DNA of 8,375 nucleotides from DASXTB01 sp036505615. Lineage in GTDB: Bacteria > Acidobacteriota > UBA6911 > JACQSX01. The position numbers and the translations under genes were made by a program. Under the pieces are notes generated by a model, which was given only the letters and a program-made list of their open reading frames with translations, did no database searches and had not been told where the DNA came from. The number at the start of each line of letters is the position of its first letter. Position 1 is the first letter of the stretch. The stretch lies in NCBI GenBank assembly GCA_036505615.1, contig DASXTB010000418.1, positions 1 through 8,375 of the forward strand. The letters run 5' to 3'. Positions 1 through 5,793 of the stretch are shown piece by piece.

Positions 1-1
1 C

Positions 2-439
2 TTGCTGAGGAAACTGCAGGGGAAAAGCCTGGCCTTCGATTCGCGCTTTCTTCTTTACCACCTGGAGCCGGATTCCCGATTCGAGCCGGTGACATCAGCC
101 CTGCTCCGTCTTGTGGAGAGCGGCAAGTCCCGAGCTTCCGCCTCCATTCTGGTGCTTCACGATCTCTATCTGCGTTTGGCCTTAAGCAAAGATAGAGACG
201 CCGTGGCCACCTGCCAAGCGGTGCTGTTGAACTTCCCCAATTTGAGATTTGTCTCCATCGATGAACAGATCGTGGCGGACGCAGCATACTTGCAATCCGA
301 GCATGGGTTGGATGCCTGGATCGCGCTGCATTTGTCATGCGCGCGGAATGACGGAGCAAAATTCTTTGTCACCGCTAGCAGCGGACTCCCGCCGGTACCG
401 GAAATCGAGACGGTTTTACTCGAGTCCATCCAGCCCTGA
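2..439 (+). CDS. PIN-fold protein with degenerate active site (5' end uncertain)
   Basis: The protein reads as a PIN domain, the fold of VapC-type toxins and other Mg-dependent RNases. Seen: a first-strand motif LAFDSRFLLYHLE with Asp13; a helix at about residues 45-61 with Asp54 where the family usually has Glu; and a C-terminal block (residues 107-125) that aligns with the family pattern DALHLATA...GA..FVTAD. In that block the canonical third Asp falls on Ile107 and the fourth on Ser126, although Asp104 sits three residues earlier. Ribonuclease activity is therefore doubtful. Its length (about 145 residues) is normal for a lone PIN domain. The frame is already open at the window edge with a TTG at position 2, so the true start may lie upstream; the domain itself looks complete. 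No antitoxin gene is visible, but one could lie upstream. The next gene starts 99 nt downstream on the same strand, across a hairpin. Fold assignment is moderately sure; function is not. Confidence 0.62.
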   Translation: MLRKLQGKSLAFDSRFLLYHLEPDSRFEPVTSALLRLVESGKSRASASILVLHDLYLRLALSKDRDAVATCQAVLLNFPNLRFVSIDEQIVADAAYLQSEHGLDAWIALHLSCARNDGAKFFVTASSGLPPVPEIETVLLESIQP

Positions 440-444
440 GGCCA

Positions 445-486
445 CAAGATATGGTGGTAAGAAGACAAATTACCATCAATATCTTG
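445..486 (+). promoter_or_regulatory. Intergenic hairpin between PIN gene and hydrolase gene
   Basis: An inverted repeat has left arm 445-460 (CAAGATATGGTGGTAA) and right arm 470-486 (TTACCATCAATATCTTG) around a 9-nt loop. The pairing is CAAGATAT with ATATCTTG and TGGTAA with TTACCA, separated by a small internal bulge. No T-run follows, so it is not a classical intrinsic terminator. It could be an RNA processing or attenuation structure between the two genes, or an operator. The structure is seen directly; the role is inference. Confidence 0.5.
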
Positions 487-525
487 GGTCTCTGTGGTAC
501 TATCCCCCTGGCGAAATTTACGTGC

Positions 526-530
526 GGAGG
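526..530 (+). promoter_or_regulatory. Ribosome binding site fixing the TTG start at 539
   Basis: GGAGG lies 8 nt before a TTG codon at 539. The alternative in-frame GTG at 494 has no Shine-Dalgarno-like sequence before it and sits just after the hairpin. The TTG start also gives a compact N-terminus: a short basic stretch followed at once by the membrane segment. I therefore prefer 539. Confidence 0.6.
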
Positions 531-538
531 CTCGTAAA

Positions 539-1444
539 TTGACACCCAGACATCCCAAAAGGAAGAGGCGGTGGGGACGAACGTTTTCAACCACCCTGCT
601 GATATTTGGAGGAATCGTACTCTGCGTTTACGTCTGGGTGGTGTATCGCGTCACTCATCCCGATTCAATTCCCGAGGCCCTGCGACCGGAACAATACTTA
701 CTTCCCTATCGCGATGTGTCGTGGGTCGGCAAAGACGGGACGCAGAGCTCCGGGTGGTTTATCGCCGGCCAGAGGGGGGCGCCGCTGATAGCGCTGTGCC
801 ATGGCTACGGCGCCAGCCGCACCGCCGTCTTGAACCTGGCGACTACATTGCGAGAGAGCGGATACAACATATTGCTGCTGCGCATGCGCGGGCACGGTAG
901 CAGCTCGGAAGCGTGCACGCTCGGATGGAAAGAAGCAGACGATTTGAACAGCGGCATTGACGCGATGGTCCTGCGCGAGAAAGTGGATCCTCTAAGAGTA
1001 GGTGTCTGGGGTGTAACCTGCGGCGCCTTCGCGGCACTGAAGGCTGCTGAGAAGTCCGACAAAATCTCGGCTATGGCGCTCGACTCCGTCTACGGGAATC
1101 CTGAGGTTTTCCTCGGCCAGCTGACCCGGCGGATGCTCGGCCTGGATAATTTCTGGTCGCGCCGCCTATTCGGTTTTGGCCTGGCGCTGGTTGTTCATGA
1201 TTCGGAGAGCGATCTGCATAAAGATGTGCCGCTAGAGCAGTTATTCCATATTTCAGCCCTATTTCTCTACGGTCTGGAAGACTCCGGGCTGGACGCAGAA
1301 ACGCGCCGTCTTTACATGCGGGCCGGCGGGAAGAAAAACATCATAGCGCTTCCAAAATCGAGGAGTTCGATTTTATTTGGCAGCGAGATAAAGAATTACG
1401 ACGGCAAGATTCTGGATTTCTTCCGAACCGCATTACCGATATAG
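539..1444 (+). CDS. Membrane-anchored alpha/beta-hydrolase-fold protein, catalytic triad eroded
   Basis: From the TTG start the product has 301 residues. A very basic N-terminus (residues 4-14, rich in Arg and Lys) precedes one hydrophobic segment (about 15-36), predicting an N-in anchor with the body outside the cytoplasmic membrane. The rest follows the alpha/beta-hydrolase layout: oxyanion-region HGYG at 88-91, the RMRGHG strand-turn, a nucleophile elbow at 158-162 and the acid in YGLED (Asp248). The elbow reads GVTCG, so Thr160 (codon ACC) replaces the usual Ser, and no His occurs after Asp248, where the catalytic His should lie. By family knowledge this should abolish or greatly reduce ordinary esterase or peptidase activity, so a non-enzymatic role is plausible. 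It begins 99 nt after the PIN gene and ends 59 nt before smc, all on one strand. The fold is fairly sure; substrate and role are unknown. A longer form from GTG 494 would add 15 residues. Confidence 0.8.
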   Translation: MTPRHPKRKRRWGRTFSTTLLIFGGIVLCVYVWVVYRVTHPDSIPEALRPEQYLLPYRDVSWVGKDGTQSSGWFIAGQRGAPLIALCHGYGASRTAVLNLATTLRESGYNILLLRMRGHGSSSEACTLGWKEADDLNSGIDAMVLREKVDPLRVGVWGVTCGAFAALKAAEKSDKISAMALDSVYGNPEVFLGQLTRRMLGLDNFWSRRLFGFGLALVVHDSESDLHKDVPLEQLFHISALFLYGLEDSGLDAETRRLYMRAGGKKNIIALPKSRSSILFGSEIKNYDGKILDFFRTALPI

Positions 1445-1492
1445 GAGCGTGAAATGCTCTGGGACTTTCGACTTGCGACCTGAATTTTAGAT

Positions 1493-1498
1493 AAAGGA
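1493..1498 (+). promoter_or_regulatory. Ribosome binding site of smc
   Basis: AAAGGA lies 5 nt before the ATG at 1504. It supports that start over the out-of-frame ATG at 1500. The 59-nt gap between the hydrolase stop and smc shows no obvious terminator hairpin, so read-through transcription into smc is possible. Confidence 0.5.
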
Positions 1499-1503
1499 AA
1501 TGC

Positions 1504-4500
1504 ATGCACAAACTGGAATCGCTGGACTTGGTGGGCTTTAAATCGTTCTCCGACAAGACGTCCGTGCTCCTTCATGATCGGGTTACCTGCATCGTGGGTC
1601 CCAACGGATGCGGGAAAAGCAATGTCGCAGAAGCAATCAGCTGGGTACTGGGCGAGCAGCGACCCAAAAGCCTGCGCAGCGACAAAATGGAAGATGTCAT
1701 CTTTAATGGCACGGCTACGCGCAAGTCCTCCGGCTTTGTGGAAGTTTCGCTGACGTTGAAGCCTGCCAAGACGCCCGCCGGACTCGACGACGGCATTCCC
1801 GTTGACAACATCACCGTCACGCGCCGGCTTTATCGCTCTGGCGAGAGCGAATACTTGATTAATAGCAAGCGGTGCCGGCTTTTGGACATCCACCAGACTT
1901 TCGAAGGAACCGGTCTTGGATTTACCAACTATGCCGTTATCGAGCAAGGTCGAATCGGCTCGATCCTGGCTTCAAAGCCTGTGGAACGCCGCAGCTTGAT
2001 AGAAGAGGCAGCTAAGATCGTCACCTTCAAACAGAAAAAGAAGGCCGCGGAGGTCAAGCTTGAGCTGGCGCACCAGAATCTGCTCCGCATCAACGATATT
2101 GTTGTGGAAATTGAACGCCAGCTTCGCTCCCTGAAGCGGCAAGCGGGACGGGCCCAGGCGTTCGCCCGCCTCCGTGAAGAAATGCGAGTCTTTCATCGTC
2201 TCAAATTGGACCACGACTATGGGGCGCTTCGTTCCCAGATGGAGCGCTGCGAGCTGGAATTCCGGGGCTTGCAACAGCAGGAACAGCAGGCCGCCGATAC
2301 TTTAGGCGCATGCGAAGAACAGGCGCATACGCTGGGCGCCCGCTATCATCAGTTGGCGCTTGATCTGGAGCAGTGCCGCGAGCAACTTTCGCAGGCAACG
2401 CTGGAGCTGGAGAAGAGCGTCCAGACACGCCAGTCTCAAGAGCAACATATTCACCTGACGCGCGGGCAGATTGAATCGCTGGAACGGGACATTGACGAGT
2501 GGGAGCACCGCTTGCTCGACATGCGCCGCACGCTTCAGGACAAGAGCGATTTGCGAGGTGAGCTGGATCTTGAAGTGAAGGCCATCCGCCAGCGCATGGA
2601 AGAATTCAAAACAGAAATCCGGCAAGTGCAAAAACAGATCGAACAACTGGAGGAGCGGCTCGATCAGGTGCGAAACTACAGCCTGGATGAAGTGGGAAAG
2701 AAGGCGACGCTGAACAACCAGAAGTCTCAGATCCAGCAGGACCTCTCCGTTCTGGATCCGCGCCAGGCGCGCACTCGGACCGACCAGGAAAAGTCGAGCG
2801 GCCGGTGCTCGGAGCTGCGGTCCCAGGAAACTCACACTTTGGAGCGATGCCGCGAAACGCAGCGCGAGATCGATCGCCAAATACAGCACGAACAACAGCT
2901 GGAAAAGGATTTTCACGAAGCTGTCAGCCGCGAATCGGCAGCCGAAGCGGAGCTGCAATCGTTGCGCGAAAGTTACGGAAGCTACCAGCACCGGCTTGCC
3001 TCCATAGAGGACATCGAAGCTCGGCGCACCAATTATTCCGAGGGCGTGCAGAAATTTCTGAATTTCATCCGGCAGCATAACTCCCTCCGATCGGCCGGCA
3101 CGCTAGCCGACCATGTCGAGACCGAGCCCCAGTACGAAACACTGGTGGAGACCTTTCTCGATGACGAGCTGGAGTTTGTTCTGGTCGACGGAGTCCCGGA
3201 GGCGCTCAACGGGCTGCAGCAGCTGCGCGAAAGCCACGCCGGCAAATGCACGTTTCTTGCCCTCCAATCGGGCAACGGCTTCGGGCACAACGGAAACGGC
3301 CATCCGGATCCTGATCCGGCTCGCGGAATAATCGGAAGCCTGGGCGACCTTCTGAAGATGGACGAACCGGTTAGACAGGCTTTTCACCGGGCACTGCCTC
3401 AATATGCGCACGCCGTGGTGGTCAAGGACATCCAGTGCGCCCAGAACCTCGGCCAGCAGTACCCGGAAACGACCTTCGTCACGCTGGCGGGAGAAACGTG
3501 GACGCAGCGGGGCGTGATTTCCGGCATCGGCGAAACCTCCCACACTTCGGGATTGTTGGCCTTGAAGCGCGAAAAACGCGAGTTAGTTTCGCGCGCGGAG
3601 GCGCTGCAGAAAGAAATCCAGAACGCGGAGACTGAGGCGCTCCGCCTGAAAGAAGAGCGAAAGCGCCTGGAACAGATGCAGAAGGACCAACGAAACTTGA
3701 TCCACGCGGCTGAAAAGGACCTGCTCTCGCTGCAGCATCAGTACAACCAGTTGCTTTCAGACCTGCAGAGAGAAGAGCAAGCGGCGCGCGTATTCAATAA
3801 CGAATTGGCGCAAATTCAGTTTGAGCGTGAGCAGCTCACCAAGGAACACTCCAGGATAGAGCAGGAACTCAAGGAGCTGGCCCAGGCGGGAGTGGATCGC
3901 GATCAGGAATTTGTTCGGATCCAGGAGAAATTGGCGCGGCTGCGCGCGCGCGGCCAGGAGTTGGGACGCCTGTTGTCGGAAAACCAGTCCGATCTGGCGG
4001 CCAAACTGGAAAGGAAAAGCGCCGCCGACCAGGAGTGGGCTCGCCTTACGGAAGAAGAGGTGCAGTTGGCCGCAAAGCTGCAGCGTCACCAGGAACAGTT
4101 GTCGGACGGGCAGAAGCGAATCGCGGCTCTAGAGAATTCCAATCAGGAACTTGCATCCTCGGCCGACCGGCTGCAGGCGCGCAAGCAGACGCTGGAAGAA
4201 GAATTGAATCACAAAAAGATGTCCAGCGCGCAGCTGCAACAGCAGTCACAGGAGTCTCAACGGGCCCTGGAGGAAGCGCACCGGCGTAAAGAGTCTGCCA
4301 TGGAACAGCGGATGCAGTTGGAAGTCGAGCGTGCCCGTTTGAACAGCGACCGCGATCACATGCGGCAGTACTGCCAGGATGAGTTTGGCCTGCCGCTCGA
4401 CGAGCTGGCCTCATCGGTTCCGCAAGGATGGGAAGAGCGCAGTTATGAAGAAATCAAAGCTGAATTCGAACGTTTGAAAACCAGGGTGGAGGATTTCGGT

Positions 4501-5088
4501 CCCATCAACATGAGCGCCCTGGAGGAATATCGGGAGAACGAAGAGCGGTTCAACTTTCTCAGCCGGCAGCGAGCCGACATTGAAAGGTCGATAGCCGACA
4601 CTCAGCAGGCCATTCAGGAGATTAACAAGCGCTCCCGGGATCAGTTCCTGGAGGCCTTCGAAGCGATTAACACTAACTTCAAGGCGATGTTCCAGGTGTT
4701 GTTCGGTGGCGGAGAATGCGGCATGGCGCTCATGGACGAGAGCGACGTGCTGGAAAGCGGCATCGATATCTACGCGCAGCCTCCCGGCAAGCGGCTGCAG
4801 AATGTGATGCTGCTTTCCGGCGGTGAAAAAGCGCTCACCGCCTTCGCGCTGCTGATCGCCCTTTTTAAATATCGGCCCAGCCCGTTCTGCGTGCTGGATG
4901 AAGTCGATGCCCCTCTGGACGAAGCGAACATTGCGCGTTTTACCAACCTGATCGGGCACATGAGCGATGTAACGCAGTTCATCATCATCACGCACAACAA
5001 GCGAACCATGGAGATTTCGCAGTCCATCTACGGGGTCACCATGGAAGAGCCGGGAGTAAGCAAGGTGGTTTCGGTAAATTTCAATTGA
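1504..5088 (+). CDS. smc: Chromosome segregation ATPase SMC (bacterial condensin)
   Basis: This is a full-length SMC of 1194 residues, normal for bacteria. SMC dimers bind ATP and, with the kleisin ScpA and ScpB, extrude or tether DNA loops to compact and segregate the chromosome; neither partner gene is in this window. Domains in order: N-terminal head with Walker A GPNGCGKS (32-39), arginine-finger candidate Arg58 and Q-loop Gln148 in YAVIEQGRI; a long coiled coil (about 165-500), rich in Glu, Gln, Arg and Leu; a hinge (about 500-680) ending in QRGVISGIGE (668-677); a returning coiled coil (about 685-1000); and a C-terminal head with signature LLSGGEKA (1103-1110), Walker B FCVLDE (1128-1133, catalytic Glu1133) and D-loop APLDEAN. 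All ATPase motifs are intact, so it should be functional. Oddity: a Gly/Asn/His/Pro-rich loop at 590-607 within the hinge. The start is ATG with AAAGGA upstream. It converges on the symporter gene across 705 nt of repeat-rich DNA. Confidence 0.98.
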   Translation: MHKLESLDLVGFKSFSDKTSVLLHDRVTCIVGPNGCGKSNVAEAISWVLGEQRPKSLRSDKMEDVIFNGTATRKSSGFVEVSLTLKPAKTPAGLDDGIPVDNITVTRRLYRSGESEYLINSKRCRLLDIHQTFEGTGLGFTNYAVIEQGRIGSILASKPVERRSLIEEAAKIVTFKQKKKAAEVKLELAHQNLLRINDIVVEIERQLRSLKRQAGRAQAFARLREEMRVFHRLKLDHDYGALRSQMERCELEFRGLQQQEQQAADTLGACEEQAHTLGARYHQLALDLEQCREQLSQATLELEKSVQTRQSQEQHIHLTRGQIESLERDIDEWEHRLLDMRRTLQDKSDLRGELDLEVKAIRQRMEEFKTEIRQVQKQIEQLEERLDQVRNYSLDEVGKKATLNNQKSQIQQDLSVLDPRQARTRTDQEKSSGRCSELRSQETHTLERCRETQREIDRQIQHEQQLEKDFHEAVSRESAAEAELQSLRESYGSYQHRLASIEDIEARRTNYSEGVQKFLNFIRQHNSLRSAGTLADHVETEPQYETLVETFLDDELEFVLVDGVPEALNGLQQLRESHAGKCTFLALQSGNGFGHNGNGHPDPDPARGIIGSLGDLLKMDEPVRQAFHRALPQYAHAVVVKDIQCAQNLGQQYPETTFVTLAGETWTQRGVISGIGETSHTSGLLALKREKRELVSRAEALQKEIQNAETEALRLKEERKRLEQMQKDQRNLIHAAEKDLLSLQHQYNQLLSDLQREEQAARVFNNELAQIQFEREQLTKEHSRIEQELKELAQAGVDRDQEFVRIQEKLARLRARGQELGRLLSENQSDLAAKLERKSAADQEWARLTEEEVQLAAKLQRHQEQLSDGQKRIAALENSNQELASSADRLQARKQTLEEELNHKKMSSAQLQQQSQESQRALEEAHRRKESAMEQRMQLEVERARLNSDRDHMRQYCQDEFGLPLDELASSVPQGWEERSYEEIKAEFERLKTRVEDFGPINMSALEEYRENEERFNFLSRQRADIERSIADTQQAIQEINKRSRDQFLEAFEAINTNFKAMFQVLFGGGECGMALMDESDVLESGIDIYAQPPGKRLQNVMLLSGGEKALTAFALLIALFKYRPSPFCVLDEVDAPLDEANIARFTNLIGHMSDVTQFIIITHNKRTMEISQSIYGVTMEEPGVSKVVSVNFN

Positions 5089-5096
5089 ATAATAGA

Positions 5097-5272
5097 AGCC
5101 GTCAACTTTCAGGCATCAGCCGTCAGCAATCAGCGGTCAGCCTTCGATCAGCCCAAGCGAAGTGCCATCTCCACTCGCCACGATTTACAGGAAAGCCAAC
5201 CGAAACGTCTTTCCCAAAAATCTGCATCACGATCTGATCGGACCGCTGATTGCTGGCGGCTGAAAGGCGGCT
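5097..5272. repeat. Long inverted repeat built of TCAGC-type words
   Basis: The inner arms are 5116-5138 and 5241-5263; they match in reverse complement at 22 of 23 positions. The similarity extends outward with small gaps: AGCCG...CTTTCAG at 5097-5112 against AGCCGCCTTTCA read in reverse at 5261-5272. It also extends inward with CGATCAG at 5145-5151 against CTGATCG at 5234-5240. The left arm is itself a run of related short words (ATCAGC, GTCAGC, ATCAGC, GTCAGC). The loop between the arms is about 80-100 nt with no gene. It starts 9 nt after the smc stop codon, so smc mRNA would carry a long stem. TCAGC-word repeats of this sort are common intergenic repeats in some bacteria; the class is an inference. 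Confidence 0.75.
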
Positions 5273-5383
5273 CTCAGACTGTTGGCTCTCAGCTCTCACC
5301 GCCCCTGGAGTTTACACATTTGCGATTTTCGGCCGAGACAAAGCCCGCTTATGGTTTTTTCAATGAATAACATGGAATTGGAG

Positions 5384-5479
5384 GCCCCGGTAGGGGCCAA
5401 ATAATGTAAGCCCACAGCGTAAGCTGTGGGAATTTATGGTCATATTAATAAAGAATTCAGCCCCGGGAGGGGCGAAAGA
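5384..5479 (+). repeat. Left A-B-A palindrome series of the nested element
   Basis: The three hairpins in order are GCCCC-GGTA-GGGGC (5384-5397, stem extended by one G-C pair), CCCACAGC-GTAA-GCTGTGGG (5411-5430) and GCCCC-GGGA-GGGGC (5460-5473), the last followed by GAAAGA. The first is preceded by GGAG, resembling the GTAG/GGAG tetranucleotide known at the foot of REP hairpins recognised by RAYT transposases. The B hairpin lies in a 32-nt stretch (5406-5437) that recurs exactly in reverse complement at 5594-5625. Confidence 0.8.
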
Positions 5480-5553
5480 GATCTTTCTTCGCAAATTCAC
5501 CACTGGCCGGTTACCTGTGACGAAAGGAATAACTTTCATTCCTCCCTGCTCAT

Positions 5554-5647
5554 TCTTTCGCCCCTACCGGGGCTGGTCTGTTGTTAATATCCTATAAATT
5601 CCCACAGCTTACGCTGTGGGCTTACTTTACGCCGCCCCTGCCGGGGC
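5554..5647 (-). repeat. Right A'-B'-A' palindrome series of the nested element
   Basis: This is the mirror of the left series. TCTTTC plus GCCCC-TACC-GGGGC (5554-5573) matches the left inner A at 19 of 20 positions. B' (5601-5620) is identical to B in reverse complement. The outer A' is GCCCC-TGCC-GGGGC (5634-5647); read on the minus strand it is preceded by GTAG. Across all four A copies, read in one orientation, only the third loop base varies (GGTA, GGGA, GGTA, GGCA). Confidence 0.8.
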
Positions 5648-5744
5648 TACCAGCGAGCGCGCTCGGCAGCAGAAAATGTCCAAACTCAATGACCTCCGGG
5701 CCTCCGATTCCACATTATTTTTTGAAAAACCATAAGCAGCCTTA

Positions 5745-5760
5745 GGCCGCTCACACGGCC
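5745..5760 (-). terminator. Weak terminator candidate for the symporter gene
   Basis: GGCCG (5745-5749) and CGGCC (5756-5760) form a five-pair G+C stem with a 6-nt loop, 33 nt beyond the symporter stop codon. Read on the minus strand a T-run (GGTTTTTC) comes only about 10 nt after the stem and belongs to the outer arm of the nested repeat. The stem is short, so this is a tentative call. Confidence 0.25.
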
Positions 5761-5793
5761 AGGTGCGGCCGCGTGCCGAATCTCTGCGCTCTT

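Larger units (their letters stand above)
5347..5737. repeat. Nested palindromic element (REP/REPIN- or MITE-like), 391 nt
   Basis: This is one large imperfect inverted repeat containing six smaller palindromes. The outer arms (5347-5387 and 5698-5737) both begin GCTTATGGTTTTT when read inward. Inside, on the left, come palindrome A (5384-5397), B (5411-5430) and A (5460-5473); on the right, in mirror order, A' (5560-5573), B' (5601-5620) and A' (5634-5647). The A-to-B gap is 13 nt on both sides, and the inner gaps are 29 and 27 nt. The core between the inner A palindromes is 86 nt and non-coding. The right half carries about 50 extra nt (5648-5697) absent from the left. No transposase is inside, so it could only move in trans, by analogy with REP elements and RAYT transposases or with MITEs. 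The structure is seen directly; the mobile-element class is inference. Confidence 0.8.
5089..5793. other. Repeat-filled gap between convergent smc and symporter genes
   Basis: I see no credible gene in these 705 nt. The stretch holds two long inverted repeats (5097-5272 and 5347-5737), a short spacer between them (5273-5346, beginning with GGCTCTCAG-like words), and a G+C-rich tail (5738-5793) with a small dyad next to the symporter stop. No transposase remnant or target-site duplication was recognised. Because both flanking genes end here, structured RNA from this region would form the 3' ends of both transcripts. Confidence 0.8.

Noticed and set aside
494..538. GTG start at 494 for the hydrolase-fold gene, adding 15 residues
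   Set aside because: No Shine-Dalgarno-like sequence precedes it, whereas GGAGG lies 8 nt before the TTG at 539.
2302..3078. Long minus-strand open frame inside smc, and several others within it such as 4411-4995
   Set aside because: They lie wholly opposite a well-supported SMC coding sequence, and their translations look like composition-driven antisense of coiled coil, with no recognisable motif.
5474..5487. GAAAGA-GA-TCTTTC dyad in the core of the nested element
   Set aside because: A 2-nt loop and an A+T-rich six-pair stem make it a poor hairpin; its left half is already part of the A-repeat block.
5384..5647. Possible CRISPR array from regularly spaced palindromes
   Set aside because: The repeats are mirror-inverted rather than direct, the gaps are unequal (13, about 28 and 86 nt), and there are only a few copies of two different palindromes.
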